Origin: Marsupella aquatica
Taxonomy: Eukaryota; Marchantiophyta
Assembly (NCBI GenBank): GCA_973895155.1
Contig: OZ316895.1
Coordinates: forward strand, 16,058,001 to 16,122,000
Reading direction: 5' to 3'
Length of the DNA: 64,000 nt
Shown piece after piece: positions 1-10,319 of this stretch (position 1 is the stretch's first letter; each line of letters begins with the position of its first letter). A program made the position numbers and the translations under genes. The notes below the pieces were generated by a model. That model was not told the DNA's origin. It made no database searches and saw only the letters and a program-made list of their open reading frames with translations.

Positions 1-1107
1 GATGGCTCACACTTGGGATACATTCCACTTGATTTGCATGGTGCCCATACCCCTATGGCTCACCACTGTGTGTTGAAAGCAGTGCACACAGCTACCTATG
101 TCAACCACCCATTGCAGGATTGGATTGAGGAGGATGATGATGAGGTGGCTACTGCACATGCTGCTGCACGTATAGCAGCACTTTCCAGCAACGTGGATCA
201 TCAACCAGAGGTGGTACAACGGCTCCAAGCAGCCCATGGACCTTTGGTGGCTGCATTGCACAAATTTGAGGACCTTGGGCAGCATAATGGACAACCAATA
301 GCCCCAATCTTGAGCGTACCAGTTACATGGACTCTTCCTTCAGATGGCCTTACATTGCTTGAGCTTGTTGGTGGCATTTCTACAGGCCTGGAAGCTCTCC
401 TAAAGTCTGGCATGGTGGTGAAGCAGTACATCTATGTGGATATTGATCCAGGTGCAAGGCAAGTGGCTGAATCCCGTCTGCTGGACTTTTCAGAGCGATT
501 TCCCCAGCAGTTTCCACATAGTGCATGGAAGTCTGCATTTTCTTTCTTCCCTCCAGATATCCAGCTTGTCCAGCACCGGCACTTAACCCTTCTTGGCTCC
601 CTTGATTTGATCATAGCTGGTTGGGAATGCCAAGGGTTTTCAGCTGCTGGTCACGGTGCTGGACTGCATGATTCTCGTTCTGGCCTTTTCACAGCATTGG
701 TTCAGATTCTCACCTGGGCTCAATCCCTTTATCCTGCTGTTGGTTATATCATTGAGAATACTCCATCTCAGTTTGACCAGCGTCCACAGGTCAAAGAGGA
801 TTTCAGTGTGGTCCAGCACTACTTGGGACCACCCCTTCTCATTGATGCAGTGCACTGTGGTTCTTATGCACATCGTCTTCGTAACTTTTGGACTAACCTT
901 GCACCACCTTCCTTGCTGGAGATGGCTCTTCACCACACATCCAGGGACACTAACCTTACAGTGGACCAGATTTTGGATCCTGACAGTTCTTGCCAACCAG
1001 TTACACGGCAAGAACCAGCACCTTGGTATCCAACCAATACCATTGGACAATGGAGAGGCTGGCACTTCTGGCTCTTTAAGCATGAGTACATCAGGTCCTA
1101 TTCCTAG
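1..1107 (+). CDS. Cytosine-5 DNA methyltransferase-like domain of the retrotransposon (5' partial)
   Basis: The frame is open from base 1, so the true start lies upstream; the first internal ATG is not a convincing start. C5-methyltransferase motifs occur in the right order. A motif I-like glycine loop (LELVGGISTG, near 355-390) binds S-adenosylmethionine. An acidic motif II (YVDIDPGAR) follows. Motif IV is WECQGFS at 622-642, with the catalytic Cys codon at 628-630 and Glu in place of the usual Pro. Motif VI is IIENT near 748-762. A motif VIII-like HRLRNFWTN lies near 871-897. I do not see clear motifs IX and X, so the enzyme may be C-terminally shortened. The ORF overlaps the start of Pol by about 25 bases in another frame. 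The predicted role is methylation of cytosine in DNA, perhaps of the element's own cDNA or copies; that role is inference. Confidence 0.75.
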   Translation, partial: DGSHLGYIPLDLHGAHTPMAHHCVLKAVHTATYVNHPLQDWIEEDDDEVATAHAAARIAALSSNVDHQPEVVQRLQAAHGPLVAALHKFEDLGQHNGQPIAPILSVPVTWTLPSDGLTLLELVGGISTGLEALLKSGMVVKQYIYVDIDPGARQVAESRLLDFSERFPQQFPHSAWKSAFSFFPPDIQLVQHRHLTLLGSLDLIIAGWECQGFSAAGHGAGLHDSRSGLFTALVQILTWAQSLYPAVGYIIENTPSQFDQRPQVKEDFSVVQHYLGPPLLIDAVHCGSYAHRLRNFWTNLAPPSLLEMALHHTSRDTNLTVDQILDPDSSCQPVTRQEPAPWYPTNTIGQWRGWHFWLFKHEYIRSYS

Positions 1108-4100
1108 TGTTGCCAACTACACATTTATCATGGGCAACCACCTGAGTAAAAGACAGAAGGACCAGCTGCTGAATTTGCTCCTCAAGCATGAGAATGTGTT
1201 TGCTTTCTCTATGAAGGACTTGGGTAAGTGCAAGACTATGCAGTTCTCCATTGAGTTGGCTGATGAAACACCTATCTTCAGGCGGAGACACCGTTTGAGT
1301 AAGCATGAGTGGCAGTTGGTGGATGAGAGGTGCCAAGAGCTTTATGAAGCTAGTCTTATTCAGCCATCTACATCAGATTTTGCGGCAGCTACAGTGATGC
1401 CAGCAAAGAAGGATTCCAGTGGATTGTGGACAGAGAAGCGCATGTGTGGGGACTACAGGCCATTGAACCTGGTCACACCCCAGGACAGGTACCCCATGCC
1501 ATGGCCAGAGGAGCTATTTGACAGCATTGGAGACTCAGACATCTTCACTCTTGTGGATCTAAGGCAAGGCTTCAACCAGATTTTGCTGCTTGTAAAGGAC
1601 CGCAAGAAAACAGCTTTCCATGGTAGTAACCAACTATGGGAGTGGTTGGTGATGCCATTTGGCTTGAAGAATGCGCCCATATTCTTTCAAAGAGTCATGG
1701 ACCAGGTTCTTCAAGGTGCTGAGTTTCTAAAATGCTACATTGATGATGTGTTGGTCCACAGCAAAGGATTTGACCAGCATCTACTTGACCTTGAGGAGCT
1801 ATTCATGAGGCTTAAGAAGGTGAACCTAAAGATACACCCCAAGAAGTGTGAATTTGCTGTCAAATCAGTAGTATATCTTGGGCATCGCATTCTTCCAAAT
1901 GGAACCATGGCTCAGTGGGCCAAGGTGGTATCCATCTTGGAAATGCCCACTCCTACCGATGTTCACACTTTGAGGAGTTTTATTGGGTTGTGCAATTACT
2001 ACCGGATCTACATCAAAGATTTCAGTACCATTGCACACCCATTGTACTCTTTGTTGAAAAAGAATGTGCCTTGGACATGGAGTACAGATGCTGAGGCAGC
2101 ATTTGCCACTTTGAAGGAGAAGCTCTCAGAATACCCAGTGCTAAGAAGACCTGATTTCAGCAAGGTCTTTGTGCTACACACAGATTGGAGTGCCCTTGGG
2201 ATTGGTGCCATTCTGGGCCAGCATGATGAGGAAGGTAAAGAGTACGTCATTGCCTATGCATCCAGGAGCAACAATCAGGCAGAGAGTCATTATTCTTCTT
2301 ATGAGGGTGAATGCCTTGTTGTTGTGTGGGCTGTCATACATTACAGGCCCTACCTCTATGGGACCAGGTTTGTTCTCTACACCGACCACCAGCCCTTGAA
2401 GTGGTTGATGACCAACGACAAGCTTACTGGCAAGCTTGCTCGTTGGGCGCTCATACTCCAGGAGTATGATTTTGAGGTAATTCATAGGCCTGGTGTGACA
2501 CATCAAAATGCTGACACTATGTCCCGCAGCCCTTTGATTGCCTCTGATGATCCCTCAGATGCACGGCAGGATTTTGACCAGGTTTCCATCCTGCCTACAT
2601 TTCATGCATCTACCTATCTTGCTTTGCTGCCATGCTACATTGTTGACCAACCTGTGGTGGACATATCGGAGGACAGCGACACTCTGAGATTTCTGCAAGA
2701 TGGGGAGTACCCCACCCATGTTACTGCTGCCCAGAGAGACCGAATTCAGCAAAGGTCCAAGCACTACTTGTGGAAGGGAGATCATCTTGTGCGCTGCTTG
2801 CCAGACAGGGAAGTGGTGGTTCCACCCATTCATGAGAGGGTTGGCCTTATCCGCAAGGTACATTCTGAGCTTGGTCATTTTGGTGTTAAGAGGACTTATA
2901 GCCTCTTGGTCCCCCATTATCATTGGAGAGGCATGCATGGTCAGGTTCGAGATGTTATTGCCCGGTGTGAGCAGTGTGATAGGGTAAGGACTTCTTTCAC
3001 ATCTCGGCAATCCACACTTCATCCACTCCCTATTCAGGGCATGTTTTATTGTTGGTCATGTGATTTGGCTGGAGAATTACCCCTCACATCTCGGGGTAAT
3101 CTCTACATCATGATCATGATAGAGCATTTCTCCAAGTGGATAGAACTTGTGGCATTGCCGTATAAGACCTCCTGTAGCACCAGCCAGGCATTCTTGCAAC
3201 AAGTTCTCAGCCGCTTTGGAGCTTGTGCAGAATGTCTCACTGACCAAGGCTCAGAGTTTAGAGGAGAGTTCCAGGAGCTGCTTGATCAGGCTCTCATTGA
3301 TCATCGCCGGACATCACGAGATCACCCACAGGCAGATGGCTTGGCAGAGCGCATGGTTCAGACATGCAAGAAGGGCCTTCGGAAGATCTGCCTCACCAAA
3401 AACAAGGAGGATTGGGACCTGGCCTTACCCTACATTGCCATGGGGTATAGGATGTCCAGACATGCATCACTGTCTAACTTTTCTCCCTACTTCTTGTTGT
3501 TTGGTCGTCACCCAGTTCCACCTTCTGCTATTGCTTCTCACGTGCTTCAGGTGGTGGACTTGGATTCAGTTGTGACTTGGTCTGATGTGATCTTTGAGAG
3601 GGCTGCCCTATTCAGGAGGGTTATGCCCATGGCCATGGAGAATTTGGCCATTGCACAGCACAGGGACACACTGCGTTATGCACACACACGAGGGGGCACT
3701 TTTCAGCCCAAGGTCAGGAAGTTTGAAGTGGGAGATTTTGTGTACTTGCAGCGGCAAGCTAACGACACCCTGGACACCTCTACCAGTCGCACTATTCTCA
3801 GGGTCAAAGCTATTCGACCGTCTGGAGTGCTAGAGTTACAAGGGGCAGATGGGCGCACAATTGCTGACAATGCCAAGAATTGCGCCCCTTGTCATCTGCC
3901 TAACCTGGATCCCACCATTGTGACTTCTACTTGGATTCCACCTGTGGACTACCCTTGCAAAGTGTGTTTGCGAATTGATGATGTTGACCAGATGCTGCTG
4001 TGTGACAATTGCAATGGAGGGTACCATCTTTTCTGCCTTCGGCCTGAACTTACCCAGGTGCCAGAAGGGTTATGGTTTTGCCCTTCTTGTGCTCCACGTG

Positions 4101-4108
4101 CTATCTGA
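1082..4108 (+). CDS. Gypsy-type Pol polyprotein (RT-RNase H-integrase) with C-terminal PHD finger
   Basis: The ATG at 1082 is the first in the frame that leads into conserved Pol sequence; another ATG is at 1130. The frame is +1 relative to the methyltransferase ORF, so expression may need frameshifting or reinitiation. The RT has the catalytic YIDD at 1736-1747 (about residue 219) with the MPFGLKNAP block just before it. The RNase H domain shows HTDWS, YEGE and YTDHQP. A zinc-binding H-H-C-C domain lies around residues 594-632. The integrase D,D-E triad sits in CDLAGE, TDQGSEF and LAERM (about residues 660, 720, 756). The last 50 residues are a C4HC3 PHD finger (CKVC...CDNC...H..C...W.C..C), where many plant gypsy elements carry a chromodomain. 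Predicted length is 1,008 aa with no internal stop. Confidence 0.9.
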   Translation: MSTSGPIPSVANYTFIMGNHLSKRQKDQLLNLLLKHENVFAFSMKDLGKCKTMQFSIELADETPIFRRRHRLSKHEWQLVDERCQELYEASLIQPSTSDFAAATVMPAKKDSSGLWTEKRMCGDYRPLNLVTPQDRYPMPWPEELFDSIGDSDIFTLVDLRQGFNQILLLVKDRKKTAFHGSNQLWEWLVMPFGLKNAPIFFQRVMDQVLQGAEFLKCYIDDVLVHSKGFDQHLLDLEELFMRLKKVNLKIHPKKCEFAVKSVVYLGHRILPNGTMAQWAKVVSILEMPTPTDVHTLRSFIGLCNYYRIYIKDFSTIAHPLYSLLKKNVPWTWSTDAEAAFATLKEKLSEYPVLRRPDFSKVFVLHTDWSALGIGAILGQHDEEGKEYVIAYASRSNNQAESHYSSYEGECLVVVWAVIHYRPYLYGTRFVLYTDHQPLKWLMTNDKLTGKLARWALILQEYDFEVIHRPGVTHQNADTMSRSPLIASDDPSDARQDFDQVSILPTFHASTYLALLPCYIVDQPVVDISEDSDTLRFLQDGEYPTHVTAAQRDRIQQRSKHYLWKGDHLVRCLPDREVVVPPIHERVGLIRKVHSELGHFGVKRTYSLLVPHYHWRGMHGQVRDVIARCEQCDRVRTSFTSRQSTLHPLPIQGMFYCWSCDLAGELPLTSRGNLYIMIMIEHFSKWIELVALPYKTSCSTSQAFLQQVLSRFGACAECLTDQGSEFRGEFQELLDQALIDHRRTSRDHPQADGLAERMVQTCKKGLRKICLTKNKEDWDLALPYIAMGYRMSRHASLSNFSPYFLLFGRHPVPPSAIASHVLQVVDLDSVVTWSDVIFERAALFRRVMPMAMENLAIAQHRDTLRYAHTRGGTFQPKVRKFEVGDFVYLQRQANDTLDTSTSRTILRVKAIRPSGVLELQGADGRTIADNAKNCAPCHLPNLDPTIVTSTWIPPVDYPCKVCLRIDDVDQMLLCDNCNGGYHLFCLRPELTQVPEGLWFCPSCAPRAI

Positions 4109-4323
4109 CTTTTCTTCAGCCCTCCTTTTGGCTGTGGTCTGGGGGGGATACAGAGGTTTACACCTCCACTACGTACATACCACCTCAGTTGCTCTTTCTT
4201 GGCACTTATGAATGTGATTGGACTTTTTCTATGCATGTTGGTTGCTAGCAGCTTGCACATATGCATTGCCGGTGAGTTGTATGTTTTCGATACACTATGG
4301 CTACGATACTATATGTCACGACA
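4109..4323 (+). repeat. Probable 3' non-coding end and 3' LTR of the gypsy element
   Basis: This segment lies between the Pol stop and the point where LINE A sequence begins. A purine tract with seven G at about 4141-4148 could be the polypurine tract. The right end reads CA at 4322-4323, as expected for an LTR terminus, and GGGTG at 4324-4328 would be the candidate target duplication. I could not identify a TG start or compare with the 5' LTR, which is outside the window, so the left LTR edge is unknown. Confidence 0.4.
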
Positions 4324-6765
4324 GGGTGAGGAAGACCCAACCGAAGGCGCGTGGATGTGGTAAAAATAAAAGAACTCATACGAAAGGGGGCCCAAAGAGG
4401 ACTCGCCGATAGCCAAGACCCCGAACCAGCGCCCGAACCGGATAAAAGACGTGCCCGTACCAAATCTGAGGGTGCCTCAGAAAGCATGCTGGAAAGGGTG
4501 TGTCGGTGCATGCGATCAGAAATCACCTGTTGGACTCGATCCAGGCTGTCCAAAACAACTCCCTCGAAAGCAGGGACCACGCTCTGCACGTCCTCTGGCA
4601 ATAATGACCGTGCATGACGAAGCTGGACCTGAAAAGGGAGAGCTCCGTTCTCCACTCCCATGACCGAGTCAGAGAGGATAGGCCGAAGGTCCACAATGAA
4701 ACGTGAGGCCAGGGCAGGGGCCACCTGCGCCCAACTACCAAGAAACGTGCAAGGGGCAGTGTCCACTGCCAAGGCCACCCCCATACCACCTCCCGATGGG
4801 GGTAACGCAGCCTGCCTAGCCGCAAAAGAACCATCCTCTCCATCAAGGGCTCCCGGACCAATGAGGTGACCAAAGACTCTCATCACAGTGGTGTCAAATG
4901 AAGAGAGTAAGGACAGGAACATCACGGTAGGAGGGACTGTCCGGAGAAGATAGGAAGGACGCCGAACAAAACATAGGACCAGGATCAAACAGGAGATCTG
5001 GGCATCCCCCATGGACACCAACTGGTCAATATGCAAAATGTTCTGGGACAGGGCCGCTAGAAGAAAATCCTGCTCAAAGGCCGCTCCCCCGAAAGGCACC
5101 CCAAGGACTCTAATGCCCTCGAGCCGAATGGGTATACCAAGAGGTGGGGTGAAAGAGTGGGGGAGGGGGAGACGAGACCAAACCCCACACTTCCAAGGCT
5201 GAACTGAAAGACCAATGAGGGTAAGCTGGTCCACAAAGTGGGAATAGGCGTCCCCAACAAGCAAGACCCGGGCAACAATGAGAGTGTCATCCGCAACAGA
5301 AGGAAACATGCAACCCGGGAAGGCAGCCAAAGAGGCATGAATAGCACGAAGGTGCGCCATAGCAAACAACGCCCCACCAAGGGGGTCACCCTGCCTAGTC
5401 CCGGACTCGGATGAGATGGTCACATAGGACCCAGGAACAAGATGGTCAGGGTAAACCAGGGGGGTCGGGGCCCCATAGAAGGCCCGGGCAAAGGGGATGA
5501 GGGATGCAATCTCCCCTCCAGCGGCCCGCAACTCCTCAAACATGACCCGACGGGATACAGAGTTGAATGCGTTAGCCACATCCACCTGAATGACAGCCCA
5601 GTCGGGGGTGGCCACTCCAAACTGGTGAGGAAAAAAGTGTGATGAAAAGGGAGCCCGAGTTTGCAAACAAACACAACGGCTCACCAAGCGGAACAAGACC
5701 TCCCCGATGGCCAAGGGCCTGACACCCCCAGTCTCTTTGGCCATAGCCAGAAGCCGACAGGCCCCCAAAAGCCGAGCAACCACAGGAGGAATACGGCCCC
5801 CCGCTACATGGGCACAGACCTGGAACAACTCAGAAAAACCAGATGCCGAGTCGTCGGGACAAAAGCAATCGCGTAGGTGCTCGAACCTCATCCCAGAAAT
5901 CCCGCCCGCGGATCGGCGGGGTAGATGCAGGAAGACAGAGGAGAACACCTCGCGGGATAGGGAGAACTCGGTCTCAGGGGTAAAGCTCCCAAGAAAACTA
6001 GGAACCTCGGATGCAGCCGGGGGATGAAGAGACCAAAAGGCAAGAACGGTCTCGGCTGAAGGAGGAGAGGGGGAGAGGGGGACCAAGGAGCAGGCGGCCC
6101 GAGAAAACTCCCCCGCCTGTCCCAATAGAAGGCACTGGCGAAGCCTGCACTGCACAGGAGGGACAGATGACTCCTCGACAGGCTCAGAGGTCCGAGAGGC
6201 CATCGCTAACAACCTATGGTAATACTCCTCATGAAGCAAAGCCCAATCCCCAGAAAGGAACCGCTACAACCGGACCAAGGTCTCCCTATGCCCGGATGCC
6301 CCCCCCCCCGCGGAGGAAGGACCAGCACCCAATGAGGGAGCAGCAGGAGCAAGGACCAAGCCCCAACATCTGAGGGGTCGCGAGCCAAGCGGTCGAAGGG
6401 AAGACGAAAGGCTCTCTGAAGGAGAGGCCGCACGGGCACGGGAATCCTAGTAAACAAACGGGGATGCCAAAAACCGGGATAGAGGGCAGCAAGGACATCA
6501 AGGTGAGCCAACCAATCCCAAGAGGAGGGAGGGGGCCCAGATGGAGGTGGGGGGAGGACGGGGGGTGGAGGCAAGAACGACGGTGGCGTGTCAAACCTGA
6601 CGGCCGGTACCAACTATGACAAGCATCGCACTGGACACGGGGATCAGAAGGGGAAGTGGGAGGTGAGGAGGGACGATGGCGACGGACGGAAAGAGGGGTG
6701 GAGTAGGGGGAAGCCAGAGGGCGCGGAGTGGGGGGAGGGGAACTCAAAATGGGAAGAGGCTCCAT
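4324..6765 (-). pseudogene. LINE A: degenerate non-LTR retrotransposon ORF (zinc finger + reverse transcriptase)
   Basis: Reading on the minus strand, an ATG at 6765 starts a proline-rich segment with a C2HC zinc finger (CDACHSWYRPSGLTRHRRSC, residues 46-65). The frame then shifts near 6530, in G-rich runs, into the segment containing WDWLAHLDVL. It shifts again near 6240-6310, next to a run of about nine C, into the RT frame, which stays open to the junction at 4324. RT blocks seen are QVDVANAFNSVSR (motif A), GTRQGDPLGGALFA (motif B) and SVADD (catalytic motif C). The protein is collinear with LINE B at 41-44 kb. Similarity stops after LPHP, exactly where gypsy sequence begins, so the zinc knuckle and endonuclease are missing here. 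At least two frameshifts make it non-functional. Confidence 0.8.
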
Positions 6766-7567
6766 GAGAAAATGAAAATATAAAACAAGGATAAAGAAGA
6801 AACATATAAAGTAGGCAAGTCAAACAAAAACAAACAGAAAATATTACTAAAGCGACAACAAAAACAAAAACAAAGGATGGATGACCAAAGCAAAGAACCT
6901 CGACCCGGTAGTGACAACAACCGCACGTCGAAAAGGACCGCTGCAGCCCCGCGCAAAGGAAGCTGTCGCGGAGGCACCCCCTCCGGGTAGAACACCAAGA
7001 AGCCACACCACAACGAGCTGCCCCAGGCCACGAACCAACCCCGGCACAGAGCCAGGAGAAAAAGCGCCAGACCCCGGGCCAGGGCAGGGCCGATCACCAG
7101 GCTAGAGCAGAAATCCAACCAGCAGAGAAGGCTCCCAAGCACCAAGACCTCCCCCCCAAACAGAACCGAGGGGCCCGGAAAACAGCCCCCAAAGGGCCAA
7201 AGCCAGCAGTACGAGGAGCACCGAAAGAGGAGAACCAAGGATGAAGAGCCCGGGGCCAACAACCCACACAAAAATCCCGGTAAGGGGGAAAGGGGGGGGG
7301 GATCCGAGGGTCACCCCGGCGGAAGGAGCCCCTCTCCGAGGGGCAGGGGGTCCCTCATAATGAGGCCCCCCCAAAAAGGGCCCCTGCGCATGCCCCTCCC
7401 TGGCTTCGCCACACGTCAGCCACCACAGCGCGTCAGCGCCCAGCCGTGCGCAACCCAGCCCACCCCCGCCGCGCTCGACCTCGCTCGCCCGACCCTCCCG
7501 CCACTCACTCGCTCCCCCGCTCCTCCCGACCCCGGTTCGCTCCGCTCCGCTCCACTCTTCATAAACT
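6766..7567 (-). other. GC-rich 5' flank of LINE A
   Basis: This stretch lies upstream of the LINE A start on the minus strand. It is GC-rich with C and G homopolymers, in contrast to the AT-rich DNA beyond 7568. It may be the 5' untranslated or promoter region of the LINE. Several overlapping ORFs run through it on the minus strand, but they are low in complexity and none resembles a known protein. Confidence 0.35.
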
Positions 7568-7787
7568 AAGTTTTCCTCAACAAAAGCCAGTTCATTGGAT
7601 ACCGTTGATTTTTCTTAAATCACAACTGGCCATCAAAAACTAAAAATAAGATTAAGCCTCAAAAAGTATAACAACAGATAGTCTCCACTTTTCATGAAGT
7701 TTTCCTCAAGGGAAGCCAGTTCATAATTGGATACCTTTGATCTGCCCATCAAGAATTATAATAAGCATTAAAAACTATAACAACAGG
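7568..7787. repeat. Imperfect tandem duplication, about 129-bp period
   Basis: The sequence beginning AAGTTTTCCTCAA at 7568 recurs at 7697. The shared order is a CCAGTTCAT block, GGATACC and then a TATAACAACAG end, at about 7670 and 7779-7787. The second unit is shorter. No coding potential was seen. Confidence 0.6.
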
Positions 7788-7916
7788 TCCCGCCATTTTC
7801 TTTATAGTGGTGCTTCTTAGCTTTTTCTGTGCCAAAGAAAATAAGGAAAGCAAAGATAGAAACAAACATGGAGAACAAGTCACTCCAAAAGTGGAGGAAG
7901 AATCACTCTTGATCCT

Positions 7917-8163
7917 CTTGATCTCCCAATGTAATTGCAAGACAGTACAGTCACTCCAATCCCTGGCCAGTGTCTTCTTTGTAATTGCTCCTCCACTTGA
8001 TCTCCTAACTGTACTTGCAAGTATGTCTTCTTTATATTTGCTCCTCCACTTGATCTCCTAACTGTACTTGCAAGTAAAGCCATTCCCCTTGATCTCCTCA
8101 TTGTAATTGCAAGTAGAGTCACTCCAATCCTTGGCCAGTGTCTCCTTTGCATTTGCCCCTGCC
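7917..8163. repeat. Tandem repeat with 53-bp core units
   Basis: Units 7971-8023 and 8024-8076 are nearly identical (TGTCTTCTTT...CTTGCAAGTA). Flanking segments at 7917-7970 and 8089-8163 contain diverged copies that share TTGATCTCC, GTAATTGCAAG and CACTCCAATCC. The repeat gives a repetitive minus-strand translation, which I treat as an artefact. Confidence 0.7.
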
Positions 8164-8374
8164 CTAATGTATCCTCCATATATGTGCCATGCAATGCAAA
8201 CAGAGTGTGGTAGCCCCCTCCCCTTGGTACTCCCATGAAATGAGTACATAACATGAAAACCAATATAATTGGCAAAATTGAATCAAATGGTAATGATTTA
8301 GGGGATAAACAACTCTGAGCCGGGGTGGCAGGGTTAAAAGATGCATGCATGAGGGAACCACCACATGTGACATC

Positions 8375-8630
8375 TTTTAGATAACATTATTTTTTGTGTA
8401 ACAACATCCTGTGTGCAATGTTCTCTTTTGCACAAGATCATCCTTTCAATTCTATGACAGACTTCTTTTACTAGCTTAATGAAATCTTTTGTGTAATGAT
8501 ATCCCTCTACTAAACAACATATTTTCTGCAACAACAGCTTTAACTTAATATGACATGTTTAATTTGGACAATGATATAATTTACTTAACTACATCTTTTA
8601 TACAATGATATTTTTTGTGTAACGCCTGGG
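8375..8630 (-). repeat. Degenerate TACTTAACAACATC-type repeat array
   Basis: Loose copies of an ACATCTTTT/TGTGTAA/AACAACA motif recur, for example near 8377, 8486, 8510 and 8580. The motif is the reverse complement of the GATGTTGTTAAGTA repeat seen at 61.35-61.71 kb. No ORF is supported. Confidence 0.4.
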
Positions 8631-8639
8631 ATTGAACTC

Positions 8640-10020
8640 CTACATAATATGTATAAGGGGAACCATCCATTCAGGACTTCTCCCTTTCTACACATCCCCC
8701 TCACATTCTTTCCTCTAAGGGGCCAGTCTGCTCCATCATTTCAGGAATTTTTTATAGTCAATAGTAAAATTTACGTGGATCATACGAGTAACCCGTAGCT
8801 CTTGACGGCCGGGGCAGCTGTTCGTGGTATAAAGTTGTCAAAATTGATTGATTTCTGTTGAGCAACTTTTTTGCTGGTCTGATTCCTACTTATCTTGGGA
8901 TTCAGCTAACCTGATCTATGTGTCCCTGGCCAGATTGGCAAGCCAAACACGCTACTTTCCCAATTTGACAGACTAGAACAAACACAAGATCAAAAGAGAG
9001 GAGAGAGAGCACTGCAATGTCGACCAAAGAAGCACGAAACACAAAATAATAAGTCTGAACTTGGGTAACTAATTAGTCCAACAAATAAAATTGCCTATAT
9101 TAGCATGGCAAAGTTAATGCCAAGTTAGCTATATAACCAAGGCTATAAGTCTACTATTCTTTCACTCATATTAAACTATAAACAAGAGATACATATATTA
9201 AGCCCTGGAATCATACAATATTATTCACAATATATGCTAGCTTGAATGGACTCTACACTGTTCACCATAATTGGTCTAATCTTGGAAATAGTCTTAGTCC
9301 CCTAGTATTAGTGTTGGTAACCCTAATTTAAGAGTGGGGCAGGTTTGAATAGAGAATAACACTGTATGTGGTGGGTTTTTGAGCTAAGATTATTTACAAT
9401 AGGGTTGGAATCGATCCCTTGAACTGTAGTAGAGCAATTCAAATTTGTCTAGTCCTATTCCTGATTCATGCTGACATTGTTTGGCAAGTAGTGTAGCCTA
9501 GCTAGCTTGCTGAGACTCTATTCCCTATCTGTACTTTATCTTTTTCTAGTGATTCTGAATGCATGAGACACACTCTTCTCCCTAGCTGTTTGAGGTGAGA
9601 AAGCAGTCATGTCTATTTGTATGTGTGTATTGGAACCCTCTCAGTTTTGCTTGTATGAAGTGGTAGTCTTTGAAGTGTGCCTTCAAGCAAAATCCCCGGC
9701 AAAATCTCTGAATTTATTGTTATCTACAAACAGAATTTGTATAAACTTTTCTCTCCAATAGTGGTGTGCAAAACTGGAATTAATTAATAGTATAACACTA
9801 ATGTTACTTAATGCGTACACTATTATTGTTAGTCCATAATTATTAATAATATTACCAAGACTATTGGCTAATAAGTGTACGCATTAATGCAATTAGTTTT
9901 TGTAATATTATTAGCTATGTTAATTGAAGAGTAAGCCCAAAAATATAGGCTGCACAGTCTATAAGATTACCAAGACTAATTGGAGTCACGAACACTGTCG
10001 GAAGGTTCAATTCCATGATC
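8640..10020. other. AT-rich intergenic stretch with transposon remnants
   Basis: No gene was recognised. A single terminus TACACTGTTCACCATAATTG at 9254-9273 matches the ends of the MITE-like family described at 21067 and 31557, but the partner end was not found. An inverted repeat joins TAATGCGTACACTATTA (9809-9825) with its near reverse complement at 9869-9886, which suggests another small decayed element. Confidence 0.4.
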
Positions 10021-10319
10021 CCACATGGCATCCATCATGTGTGACAAAGAATGGGTTGTTTTGATGCATTTTGAGCAAGACTTTTTAAACCACCACTCGG
10101 GGTATAAAGCCCCCCACCAGGCTGCCCGCACGTACGGGGCACTCTGCCCAGGTCAGGCAGAGTGTCGGGTGCCCTGGCATCACCCGGAGCTCACAGGGCC
10201 CAGCAGCGCTCCCCCCTCCCCGTAGCCCCCCTCCCAGCCCTAGCACTTGGGCAACAGCGGCCGCTGTTGCAAGGAGCCAAGACTGGCTGGCTGCCATAGC
10301 CAGCTGCGAGCACCAACCT

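Larger units (their letters stand above)
1..4323 (+). mobile_element. Ty3/gypsy LTR retrotransposon with DNA methyltransferase and PHD finger (5' part outside window)
   Basis: The order of coding blocks is cytosine-5 methyltransferase, reverse transcriptase, RNase H, zinc-binding H2C2 domain, integrase core and PHD finger, all on the + strand. RT before integrase identifies the Ty3/gypsy class. Gag, protease, the primer-binding site and the 5' LTR are not visible and must lie to the left if the element is complete. The Pol ORF has no stop over about 1,000 codons, so the copy is either young or recently active. The right edge is inferred, not seen directly: similarity of the neighbouring LINE to the second LINE in this window starts abruptly near 4324, and the base pair before it is CA, as expected for an LTR end. 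Confidence 0.85.

Noticed and set aside
201-431. Minus-strand ORFs under the methyltransferase and Pol genes
   Set aside because: They are antisense shadows of well-supported coding sequence and match nothing.
6644-7374. Overlapping minus-strand ORFs upstream of LINE A
   Set aside because: GC-rich low-complexity translations in all frames, without domains or good starts.
7880-8350. 156-codon minus-strand ORF
   Set aside because: It is the translation of the 53-bp tandem repeat, with no other support.
10004-10014. GGTTCAATTCC resembling a tRNA B box
   Set aside because: No A box at suitable spacing and no cloverleaf.
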